A stretch of 64,000 bases of DNA from Puccinia triticina. Its lineage: Eukaryota; Basidiomycota; Pucciniomycetes; Pucciniales; Pucciniaceae. A program made the translations under genes and the position numbers. A model generated the notes under the pieces. It saw only the letters and a program-made list of their open reading frames with translations, searched no databases and had not been told where the DNA came from. Location: the NCBI RefSeq assembly GCF_026914185.1, contig NC_070565.1, forward strand, positions 620,001 to 684,000. The letters run 5' to 3'. Within the stretch, counting starts at the first letter, position 1. Every line of letters starts with the position of its first letter. This document shows positions 1 through 8,615 of the stretch, piece after piece.

Positions 1-756
1 TGATTTGGAGAGGTGGATTCTGCCTTCTGCGCTGTGGTGTCCGAAAAGTGAGGTATCGCCTGGCCCGGCTTCCTTGAGTCTTCTCTTGATGGCTTCGACA
101 GGGCACAGCATGTGTTTTAGACTGTGAAGGTGGATGGTTTGGGTGGTGCCTGGGGCACAAGTCTTGGCTCCTCTGATTGCGAGTTCGACGGCCTCGCCCA
201 ACGCGGTTTTGGAGAACTTCACATCAGACGTAAGGAGCGCTGCGGACCATCTTAAGTTCCCTTGTGCGGAGTCGTAGGTAAGTTCCGAGAGTCTCGCCAT
301 CCCCCAGAAAGCAACAATGGCCATGTCTAAAACTGACTTCCCAAACTTGTCGCCTTGAGCGAGGCTAAGCGCTAGAATGGTTAGGTGTTCGATCATGACC
401 GGTGACTTCCTTGGTCGCTTGGGTCTTTCGGCATCTGCGTGTGCGGATGCCTGGAGGAGAACGGTGACTTTCGCCTTCGAATCGTTGGGGAATTCGGCTG
501 AGTGATAGAGGTGCCAGGCTTGGAGTCCAAAAAGGTATTTTGCCAAGGTCACTGATGAGACGTCGTGCTTGGTTGGGTGTTCGAGTTTCCGGCCTGCCCA
601 GCAGCAGAACCTATAGACGTCATCGGCCGTGATAGGAAGTTTGAAGGGGAACTCTTTTACCGCTACTTTAAATCTCACAAATTTTCTAACCCCGCTATTA
701 TAGCTTAAAGTAGTATTCCATTTGTATCCTCTTAGTCCATTCTGCCAGCTGGGCAT
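1..756 (-). CDS. DIRS-type tyrosine recombinase, partial (runs off window start)
   Basis: An uninterrupted minus-strand reading frame of 252 codons starts at an ATG at 756, directly behind an in-frame TGA, and is still open at base 1. The protein begins with an alpha-helical region resembling the SAM-like core-binding part of DIRS/Crypton recombinases (GYKWNT, then a stretch around LAKYLFGLQAWH). It then enters the catalytic domain: residues 149-159 read AFWGMARLSEL, where R155 fits the first catalytic arginine. The H-x-x-R box and the nucleophilic tyrosine would lie beyond the window. In DIRS retroelements this enzyme integrates a circular cDNA in place of a DDE integrase. It lies downstream of gag and RT/RH on the same strand, the usual DIRS order. 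The assignment rests on motif and gene order, not on a search. Confidence 0.8.
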   Translation of the reverse strand, partial: MPSWQNGLRGYKWNTTLSYNSGVRKFVRFKVAVKEFPFKLPITADDVYRFCCWAGRKLEHPTKHDVSSVTLAKYLFGLQAWHLYHSAEFPNDSKAKVTVLLQASAHADAERPKRPRKSPVMIEHLTILALSLAQGDKFGKSVLDMAIVAFWGMARLSELTYDSAQGNLRWSAALLTSDVKFSKTALGEAVELAIRGAKTCAPGTTQTIHLHSLKHMLCPVEAIKRRLKEAGPGDTSLFGHHSAEGRIHLSKS

Positions 757-1198
757 TCACTGGCTTAGGATTAGGGTATGACTGATTGAGGCATAGTGTT
801 GCCTAGGTGGCGTGCTCAAAACTTGAGCCTCTCAATCATGTGAGCGGGCCCGGGAGCTACTGCCTAGTAGATCCCCAAGCCGGCTCCGTGTGGGCTAAGG
901 GGAGTTAGCTACCTTCTCACTTTGGTCGCCGCTACCTTTGCTCAGGAAGCTCAAGGTTTCTGGGCGTCTCCTTCTGGGAAGGAGAGTGAGTCTGGCTCTA
1001 GGGGGGTTGAGTCAACCCTCCTTTCTGCCGCTAAACTCTTAATGGTTCCAGGTTTCTTAGGTGATTAGCACTCTAATGTCGGAGCCCGCTCCCATAACTC
1101 AGGTGTTACCTGAGCCTGGCTTCGAGCCTGGTAACCATCCCTTAGCCAATTGTGGTGTTTCTATTACGCGCATGGTCTCGTGATCTATCAACATGGGT
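757..1198 (-). other. Non-coding gap between RT/RH and recombinase genes of DIRS element 1
   Basis: All minus-strand frames contain several stops here. The stretch separates the end of the reverse transcriptase/RNase H gene from the recombinase ATG. In many DIRS elements these frames overlap or abut, so the gap may reflect decay or an unrecognised regulatory segment. I see no repeat in it. Confidence 0.5.
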
Positions 1199-3674
1199 TT
1201 AGAGATCCACCTGGGTGATCAGTTCCTCTAGGTCTCGAGGGATCTTTATGAGAATCTGGTCTCTCATCCTGTGGCCGTTGCGCAATCCTCTTGACAGCCC
1301 ATCTGCTCGGTTGTCCGCTGATTGTACCCTTTTCGCGACAAGGTTGATCTGATGCTCAACCAGTACCTTCTGGATTAGCTTCCATTCCGAGTTCACAAAT
1401 CGGTCACCTGATTTCCTTTTGAGGATTACCGATTCGGTCGTGGAATTATCGGTCCATACTATGAATGTTTTGCTTCCTTTCGCTCCAATCTTGATGAGCA
1501 TCATCAACTCTAGTCGTACCGCTATTGTTTCCAGGCGAGCTATCCTTTCTTCTTCCAGGTCTTCTATCAGGCCTCTGCTGAGTTTCTTGGTTGAAAGTAG
1601 GCAAAATTGGGCCCACTTGCGGCCTATTAGTACGCCAATGCCGAAACTAGTGGACGCGTCGCCCACCCACCCAATTTCTGTCGGGTCGGGGTTTGAGATG
1701 AGTCTAGTGGCTTTGAAGTTCAAAAGTGTGGAAAGCCATTCGTGTAAGTCTTTGTTTACGTCGTCTGGGACCAGTCGGCATGTCCGGCGGTCGATCCACT
1801 CCATCATCCAGCGGTAAAGGCTACAGAGATAACACCGGAGCTGAGGTAGGATGTAAGATACGTGGTTGAGTCTGCCCACTAGTATCTCCACCTCTGCGTA
1901 CTTGAAACGGGCGCCTAGTTCTAGGTACACCTTGATCTGAGAGATTCTCTTCTTAATCTTCTCTTCTGGGAGCCGCACCGTCTTGTAGAGGCCGTTCCAA
2001 ACAAAACCTACATATTTTTGTTCTTCCAAGAAAGGGGCGAATTTTTCCTTGTTTGTCTTGACTCCCAGTTGGTTTGACCGGATGACTACATCTTTCATTT
2101 CCACGTTTGATTGTGCGTCTTTGACAAACAGGTTGTCGTCAACCCAGCGGAATATCGTCATGACGTCAAATTTGTTCAGCATTATCTGTTTCCATGCGTC
2201 CGCTGGTCGTCCAAAGGAGCCGCATCCCCCAACCCCACCAAAGGTGATGCGGGTATCAAGTAGTATCTTGTTGTCTAGGGTCTTTACCATTAAATAAGGC
2301 CATTGATCTGGCGCAGTCGGAATTTGCCGGTACACCTTTTCCCAGTCAAATATTGCTAGCAAGACTGGGTGCTTCATAGAGATGTCACTGGGTACTCGTC
2401 CGCGGGTACCCGGCACCCGTGGGCGGGTACCCGCCCACGGGTGCCAGGTGCGGGTGCGGGTATCCTGAATCCTGGGTTTTTAAGGCGGGTACCCACACAG
2501 GTACCCGCCCCAAATGTCCCCTCGATGATGGACAGAGGGGACTGCAGCCCAATCACCAGTCTGTCGGCCGAGAGGGCTGTCCAGTCCTCGAGGGGACTGC
2601 AGCTTGATTACCGGTCGGTCCGGTCATTGAGGGGACACAGCCCTCTCGATGACCGGTCTGTCCGGTCATCAAGACTGCAGCCCTCTTGGTGACCGGTCTG
2701 TCCGGTCATCAAGGAGACTGCAGCCCTCTCGGTGACCGGTCTGTCCGGGCATCAAGGGGACTGCAGCCCTCTTGATGACCGGTCTGTCCGGTCATCAAGG
2801 AGACTGCAGCCCTCTTGATGACCGGACAGACCGGTCATCAAGGGGACAGAGCCCCCTCAATGAACGGTCTGTCCGGTCACCGAGGGGACAAAGCCCTCTT
2901 GATGACTGGTCTGTCCGGTGACGGGCATCGGGAGGGATGGCTGCAGGTACCCGCGGGTACCTGCCTTTCGCACCCGGGTACCCGTCAACGGGTGCCGGGT
3001 GCAGGTGCGGGTGTCCAGAATCCTGGAAATTTGAGGCAGGTACCCGGGTACCCGTTGGGTACCCGGGTGCGAAGTGACATCTCTAGTGCTTCAGCTCTCT
3101 GATGAATTTTGCCACCGTATTGAAATTGTCCCAGGTTGTAGTGAATTCAGCTGCGTCCACGAATGAGTTTACAGATCGGATTTGTTGGTTGCCATGCGGG
3201 AAGGATAGGTTTTTGATTGGTCTCAGCGACCCGTCTCCGTTGATAACGGCGCCTAGCGGGCTAGTACGGAAGAAGTTGAAATGTTGGTTTACCTCTTTGT
3301 GGGTGAACGGTCCGAACATTTGTTTGGCCAACAGTTCTTTGCTTGTTGATTCTTTGATTTTCCTCCTTGCTTGGAGGGCGGATTCATGGTTGGGTGGCGT
3401 GTAAAAACTCCAGTCATCGCCTACTGTATGTCGGTATGCCCTGGTTGAAGCCGTGTAGGACATCGTTGAACTCTGGTAGTAAGTCCCACTTGCTCAGAGC
3501 TTTGGCCCACTCCTCTACATTCATCTCGCAAGTCACCCCTGTCGGCCATGCTGAGCTCGGGTCTGCGGTGTCAAGGCGGGGCCTCTTTTCACTCAATTTC
3601 TCACGGGGCTCAGGGGGTGCGCGGAAGCGGCTTGGAGTGCTGGAGAAGGGGCTGCATTGATTACAATACATCAA
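1199..3674 (-). pseudogene. DIRS element 1 reverse transcriptase/RNase H, broken by a MITE and a frameshift
   Basis: The gene reads on the minus strand from about 3674 to 1199. The N-terminal part (3674 to 3094) matches the intact paralogue at 6671-8392 but needs one frame change near 3430, after the GFNQGIP motif. It is then interrupted at 2377-3085 by a hAT MITE. Downstream the frame resumes with the palm motif AIFDWEKVYRQ, the catalytic WVDDN box that replaces the usual YxDD in DIRS enzymes, and an RNase H domain. The RNase H acidic residues lie in GWVGDAS, ARLETIA, VWTDNS and ADNRADG. Removing the MITE and one copy of its 8-bp duplication would rejoin the two halves. The enzyme would copy element RNA to cDNA. 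As it stands the gene is dead. Confidence 0.88.
2377..3085. mobile_element. hAT-type MITE (709 bp) inserted in the DIRS RT gene
   Basis: The ends are TAGAGATGTCACT and its complement AGTGACATCTCTA. Perfect 8-bp target duplications GTGCTTCA flank it at 2369-2376 and 3086-3093, diagnostic of hAT elements. Subterminal regions are full of GGTACCCG/CGGGTACC repeats. The centre (about 2525-2930) is a minisatellite of roughly 45-bp units built on the palindrome-like motif GACCGGTCTGTCCGGTC with TCATCAAGG and CTGCAGCCCTC. It encodes no transposase, so it is non-autonomous. Its ends and GGTACC repeats resemble the outer hAT remnant at 56832-61205. Confidence 0.92.
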
Positions 3675-3792
3675 TCAGATTTATGTAATCACAGGGTCAC
3701 AGAATTCACCCAATGGTAGGGTTGTAGACTACAGCACATGGGGGGGTTGGGGGGGGGGGGTTATAGGTTGGGAAAAGTAAGCGGGTAGCATA
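3675..3792. other. Short DIRS element 1 gag-RT gap
   Basis: A stretch between the RT and gag frames containing a G-rich run (about 3740-3762) and no coding signal. Confidence 0.4.
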
Positions 3793-4956
3793 CTAGTTCC
3801 GTCCTCTCTGGTCCTTCCGTCGGCCTCGGTCGCCTCTCTCATCATACGCCGCATCGTAGCGGTTACCCTTGTAGCCTTGGGATCTCGAGTAGCGTCCCAA
3901 GCCTGAGCCTTGCTGGTCGTGTGGCGATTGAGCCCGCTGTTGGTTTGCGGCTCCTTTCCCGTTTGAATGGTTGCCGCCGCTGCTGCCCGCCTTGCCGGTC
4001 GGTCCGGTTGCACCTGCTTTTGCCCGGTCCGTGCCAGTGACCGGGTCCCATTTGGCCCTGCTAACTCCCTTGATATACGGGTTCTCCGTGTAGTCTGCCT
4101 CATCAAACTTCCGGCAATGAGCAATGATCTTCTGAGCAATCACGTCGTTCAGGACCAATATGTTGTTTATTGAGAGAGCCCCGTTTGGCATGGGGATTTG
4201 GTGGGCAAAGGCATTTGTCCTCACGTTGATGTCGTAGCGGAGCCCGGTCATGAAGCCGTGCTGAGTGACTAGGTTGTCGCAGTGTTGCTTGTGGATCAGA
4301 AGCCATCCGGCGAATTTTGGGTAATTTGCGACCTGAATCAGCGCCGCGTGGAAGCCCTGGTGGTTGATGGACCACTCGGCGTAAGTCTGTGTATATTCAC
4401 AAGGGTAAGGATACCCGGTGTAGCGGTCCTTATCAACGTTTGTTTCGTCAGCCTTTGACCTCTTCTGCGCATAATGTATTATGGCCTTGTCCTGCCACAC
4501 CTTGTTGAAGATGGTGAGTGGGAGGGGGCTGCGAAGTTCCAAGAGGTTCTTCTTGAAGAACGGGGTGAAGCCAACGTTGTGGCTTGTTGGTCGTGCGTCA
4601 TCGTTGAACACGACTCCGTCTGGGGTTGCATTTGTCTCTCCTGTCGGTGGAGCGTCCTTGGCTGCAATGGGGCTCGGAGCCCAGGGCTGGGTGGGTGCCG
4701 TTTTTGGTGGGATTAGTGGTGCCGGTGCCAGTGCCTGAGTTGGCTTCCTCGTTGCGAGGCCTTCACAGATCTTGAAGAACCGTTTGGCGAGTGTAGCGTT
4801 TCCGGCCTCTTCTGCTTCAAGCGCGCGGTTGGTGAGCTTGTTGATATTTAGCCTGATCGCTTCTTTTTTGCTGGAGCTCTCATGGGTCGTGAGGGGCTCA
4901 GCATTGTGGGCGTTAACTGGTGTCGACACTAGGTTGGGTAAACGCAAGCAGTACAA
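3793..4956 (-). CDS. DIRS element 1 Gag-like protein
   Basis: This 387-codon minus-strand frame precedes RT/RH. It is clearly homologous to the gag of element 2 (8616-10183): shared blocks are VGFTPFFKKN, PLPLTIFNKVWQD, RYTGYPYP and a C-terminal Gly/Asn/Gln/Arg-rich tail. No CCHC zinc knuckle is visible, and the basic, low-complexity tail could bind RNA instead. Upstream, at about 5264 to 5020, a Lys/Thr/Pro-rich stretch resembles the N-terminal part of Gag 2. It is separated by a probable intron (GTGAGT near 5021 to TAG near 4930) and contains a stop. The 5' part is cut off at 5282, where an inverted RT fragment begins, so the first exon is incomplete. The protein would form the particle or RNP; a Gag role is inferred from position. 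Confidence 0.72.
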   Translation of the reverse strand: MYCLRLPNLVSTPVNAHNAEPLTTHESSSKKEAIRLNINKLTNRALEAEEAGNATLAKRFFKICEGLATRKPTQALAPAPLIPPKTAPTQPWAPSPIAAKDAPPTGETNATPDGVVFNDDARPTSHNVGFTPFFKKNLLELRSPLPLTIFNKVWQDKAIIHYAQKRSKADETNVDKDRYTGYPYPCEYTQTYAEWSINHQGFHAALIQVANYPKFAGWLLIHKQHCDNLVTQHGFMTGLRYDINVRTNAFAHQIPMPNGALSINNILVLNDVIAQKIIAHCRKFDEADYTENPYIKGVSRAKWDPVTGTDRAKAGATGPTGKAGSSGGNHSNGKGAANQQRAQSPHDQQGSGLGRYSRSQGYKGNRYDAAYDERGDRGRRKDQRGRN

Positions 4957-5281
4957 CTCAGTCTTGCATTCCTTTGGATATCCTGGGGTATGTCGACTCT
5001 GTTCTTCTACTCACCTGTGTCACCGGGTTGCTTGTTGCCTAAGAGTCCTCAATAGGAGCTCGCCATTGCGTTACTCCCACCGGTTTGGTTGTCTTCCCTT
5101 GGGGCTGGTTGGTTCCCACTTGGGGCCATTTGTTTGGTTGGGTTCGCTGTTTTGCCTGGGGCCTTCAAGGAGGACCTGGTTTCTCGGTCTGTCGGTGCCG
5201 TTGTCTTTGTCTTCTTTTTGGTGTTTTTGGAGGTGAGACTGTCGGTGACAATCTGCTGGGGGGCATGTTCTTTGACTTTGG

Positions 5282-6053
5282 GAAGACTGTCCCACTCCCA
5301 ACAGAAAAACTAAACCAGAGAATAAAACAAGTCATTCAATTCCTGAAAGAGAAAGAGATCTTCACGTTTCACCAAGCAGAGGTCCTAGCTGGACGCCTCA
5401 ACCACGTATATTCGTACATGCTCCCGCAGCTACGCTGCTACCTGTGCGGAATCTACCGTTGGCTATGTGGCTGGGTTTACAGACACAAAGCACTACCAAT
5501 ACCAAGCGACGTCCGTACAGATCTCAAATTCTGGCTCAAGACACTCCTCAGCTTCGACAAAACGCGTCTCATCTCAAATCCGGACCCCACCAAAATTGGG
5601 TGGATGGGTGACACATCAACCGGCTATGGCATCGGCGTTACCATTGGCCGAAACTGGGCCCAATTTCAACTCAAAGAAGGCTGGAAGGTCGGCCCCAAAC
5701 CACAGCGAGGAATCGCATGGCTAGAGACCGTGGCGATCAGGATAGGCCTCCTCATGATGGAAAAACTAGAAATAAGAAAGGGCAAGACAATCATTGTCTG
5801 GACCGACAACACGGTCTCAGAAGACACCCTCAGGAGGAGGAAATCCGGCGACATGCACGTCAATGAAGAATGGAAGTTGATCCAAGAACTTCTAGTAAAA
5901 ATGCAAATCAATTTAGTCGCAAAACGCGTAACATCAAAAGACAACGTAGCCGATGCCCTCTCTTGGGGTGACAGAACTGGCTATGCCCACAACAAAATGA
6001 TCCCAATTCTTCTTCCACTAGATTTAGACGAAAGGTTGTATCAGACAATGTAA
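5282..6053 (+). pseudogene. Inverted fragment of DIRS RT/RNase H (C-terminal ~255 residues)
   Basis: The plus strand reads the same protein as residues about 318 to the end of the intact RT at 6671-8392, including the RNase H motifs GWMGDTS, AWLETVA, VWTDN and KDNVADA, and ends at the same stop. It has no RT palm domain and no start of its own; the open frame upstream (from 5085) is just antisense gag sequence. It is the left arm of an inverted duplication and cannot be a functional gene. Confidence 0.92.
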
Positions 6054-6098
6054 ATAGCTCTATGATGAAACAATGAACTTACTCCGGTATCAGAATGC
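5282..6098 (+). repeat. Left arm of 817-bp inverted repeat (DIRS RT 3' end)
   Basis: Position x pairs with 12724 minus x, so the mate is 6626-7442. The ORF translations are identical throughout. I see only a couple of mismatches, close to the inner end (TCCGGTATCAG versus TCCAGTACCAG). The outer boundary is at GAAGACTGTCCC, after which the two sides differ. Confidence 0.93.
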
Positions 6099-6625
6099 CA
6101 TTCTTCTTATTGTGTCTGATAACTCCTTGAAACGATCTGACATCACCTGCGCGAATTTTCCTTTGGGTTTTGACGGAAGGGATTCGGCGGGAGAGGATGT
6201 TACGGTTCTGGTCGGCGATCCTGAATCTAGTTTCTCCGGTTCCTGCCAGCAACACTGGTCTGTGGGCGGGGAACCGCAGCCGCACCTTCTCCCCCGTGCT
6301 GAGGTCTCCGCGCCTCCTGGCGCTCTGCGCCTGTAGCGCGCGTAGAGTTGGTTCATTGGGCGCTGCCTGATCATGGACGTCGCCCACATCCGCTTGCTCC
6401 TGTAAACTTTCAGAAATGGATATCATCACTGTTAGGGATCTTTGGGTAGCTGCCGTAATTTAAGAACTCCCGGATTTTGCCTAGATCTAAGGGCTGGATC
6501 ATTTTTGATGGCGGTTTTGGGTAGAGAGAGTGAGGAGACTTATTTGTTTGGGGGAAGTGGGAACTACGCTCCGCCTCGCTTTGGTGGTCACTTGTCGGCG
6601 ACTTTTTATGTCAGGTGGGGGTCTC
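6099..6625. other. Spacer of the DIRS inverted repeat, unassigned
   Basis: A 527-bp segment between the arms. The minus strand has overlapping frames, one starting with an ATG near 6510 (MIQPLDLGKIREFLNYG) that stops after about 30 codons, and one Arg-rich frame at 6079-6429. Codon pattern and composition suggest a decayed coding sequence, but I do not recognise it. It is not similar to the recombinase at 1-756. Confidence 0.4.
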
Positions 6626-7442
6626 ACATTCTGGTACTGGAGTAAGTTCATTGTTTCATCATAGAGCTATTTACATTGTCTGATACAACCTTTCGTCTAA
6701 ATCTAGTGGAAGAAGAATTGGGATCATTTTGTTGTGGGCATAGCCAGTTCTGTCACCCCAAGAGAGGGCATCGGCTACGTTGTCTTTTGATGTTACGCGT
6801 TTTGCGACTAAATTGATTTGCATTTTTACTAGAAGTTCTTGGATCAACTTCCATTCTTCATTGACGTGCATGTCGCCGGATTTCCTCCTCCTGAGGGTGT
6901 CTTCTGAGACCGTGTTGTCGGTCCAGACAATGATTGTCTTGCCCTTTCTTATTTCTAGTTTTTCCATCATGAGGAGGCCTATCCTGATCGCCACGGTCTC
7001 TAGCCATGCGATTCCTCGCTGTGGTTTGGGGCCGACCTTCCAGCCTTCTTTGAGTTGAAATTGGGCCCAGTTTCGGCCAATGGTAACGCCGATGCCATAG
7101 CCGGTTGATGTGTCACCCATCCACCCAATTTTGGTGGGGTCCGGATTTGAGATGAGACGCGTTTTGTCGAAGCTGAGGAGTGTCTTGAGCCAGAATTTGA
7201 GATCTGTACGGACGTCGCTTGGTATTGGTAGTGCTTTGTGTCTGTAAACCCAGCCACATAGCCAACGGTAGATTCCGCACAGGTAGCAGCGTAGCTGCGG
7301 GAGCATGTACGAATATACGTGGTTGAGGCGTCCAGCTAGGACCTCTGCTTGGTGAAACGTGAAGATCTCTTTCTCTTTCAGGAATTGAATGACTTGTTTT
7401 ATTCTCTGGTTTAGTTTTTCTGTTGGGAGTGGGACAGTCTTT
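6626..7442 (-). repeat. Right arm of 817-bp inverted repeat
   Basis: This arm is the 3' part of the intact RT gene at 6671-8392 plus about 45 bp downstream, and it is the mate of 5282-6098. It lies in its natural context, so it is probably the source and the left arm the copy. Confidence 0.92.
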
Positions 7443-8392
7443 TCTACTGCGTTCCAGATAAATCCAATATATTTCTGTTCATCTTGAAACGGGGAGATCT
7501 TTGATGGGTTGGTTTTTACGCCTAGTTTGTTTGACCTCTGTACAATGTTGTCCATTGTCACGTTGGGTGAGAGTTCTTTGAAAAACAAATTGTCGTCTAC
7601 CCATTGAAACACATCTACCAGGTCAAATTTGTGTTTCATGATTGCTTTCCACGCGTTAGCTGGCCTCCCAAACAAGCCGCATCCTGAGACTCCGCCAAAA
7701 GCTATCCAAGTGTTGATGAGGATTTTCCCGTTGAAATCTTGCAACATGAGATAAGGCCATTGGCAGGGTACCGTTGGGATTTGGCGGTACACCTTTTCCC
7801 AGTCAAATATTGCTAGGAGGGATGGGCGTGTTCTGCTTCTGAGGAACCGCGCAACTGCTTTGTAGTCGTTCCAGGCTGTGTCAAAGTCTGATTTGTTCAC
7901 AAACGAGTTTACCGAAGGTGTTTCCTTTTTCCCGTGTGGGAATGACAGGTCGTTTATTGCTTGGAAGGACCCATCTCCATTGACCACCGCGCCTAGGGGG
8001 TTTGTTAGAAAGAAACCAAACTTTTTATGGACTTTTTCAGGCTCGTAAGGTCCATACATCCTTCTAGCTCTTAGCTCCTTCTCAATTGATTCTTCAATTT
8101 TCTCTTTTGCCTGGAGCGCTGATTGATGGTTCGGAGGTGTGAAAAATGGTCTGTCTGGTCCCAGGGTATGTTCTGGTATCCCTTGATGGAAGCCTTTGTG
8201 TAAGCCTAGCAGTACGTCTGCGAACTCTGGAAGAAGTCTAGCTTCTGTCAGAGCCTTTTCCCACTCGGGAATGTTCATGTCACACTCAGCCTTTTCTGGC
8301 CAGTCCGAAGGCTCCATTGTTTTGGTTATCTCATTATTACTCAACTCATCTGATCTTTGATCAAGAGTACTTTGGATCTCACTGGGTTGCAA
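6671..8392 (-). CDS. DIRS element 2 reverse transcriptase/RNase H, intact frame
   Basis: An uninterrupted minus-strand frame of 573 codons. The RT palm has motif A at AIFDWEKVYRQ (Asp about 197), the SGCGLFGRPANAW block and the catalytic FQWVDDN box (about 262-268); WVDD in place of YxDD is typical of DIRS enzymes. The RNase H domain follows, with acidic residues near D426 (GWMGDTS), E464 (WLETVA), D491 (VWTDN) and D540 (DNVADA). No methyltransferase or recombinase domain is fused to it. The gag-like gene 8616-10183 lies just upstream on the same strand. Downstream, where a recombinase would be expected, there is the inverted duplication instead. The gene shows no internal stop, in contrast to element 1, so it is younger or was copied more recently. 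Confidence 0.9.
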   Translation of the reverse strand: MQPSEIQSTLDQRSDELSNNEITKTMEPSDWPEKAECDMNIPEWEKALTEARLLPEFADVLLGLHKGFHQGIPEHTLGPDRPFFTPPNHQSALQAKEKIEESIEKELRARRMYGPYEPEKVHKKFGFFLTNPLGAVVNGDGSFQAINDLSFPHGKKETPSVNSFVNKSDFDTAWNDYKAVARFLRSRTRPSLLAIFDWEKVYRQIPTVPCQWPYLMLQDFNGKILINTWIAFGGVSGCGLFGRPANAWKAIMKHKFDLVDVFQWVDDNLFFKELSPNVTMDNIVQRSNKLGVKTNPSKISPFQDEQKYIGFIWNAVEKTVPLPTEKLNQRIKQVIQFLKEKEIFTFHQAEVLAGRLNHVYSYMLPQLRCYLCGIYRWLCGWVYRHKALPIPSDVRTDLKFWLKTLLSFDKTRLISNPDPTKIGWMGDTSTGYGIGVTIGRNWAQFQLKEGWKVGPKPQRGIAWLETVAIRIGLLMMEKLEIRKGKTIIVWTDNTVSEDTLRRRKSGDMHVNEEWKLIQELLVKMQINLVAKRVTSKDNVADALSWGDRTGYAHNKMIPILLPLDLDERLYQTM

Positions 8393-8615
8393 CTCACTGT
8401 GGTATTTGAAAAATGGTTGTTTGCATTAGATTATGTTCTCAAATTCATTATAAAAATGGGTACAACTTTCTTCCGCGCAGGGAGTTATTATTGTGGATAA
8501 CTATCACAAAGGTTGGATTGGGTTGAGACAGGGAACGGTGGGAGACATAGTGGGGGAAGGACAGGCAGTTATGATTTCTTGTGGGGGGAAGAAAGAAAAT
8601 TTGAAGGAAAGATTC

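Noticed and set aside
1419..1817. 132-codon plus-strand frame
   Set aside because: Antisense shadow of the DIRS RNase H region.
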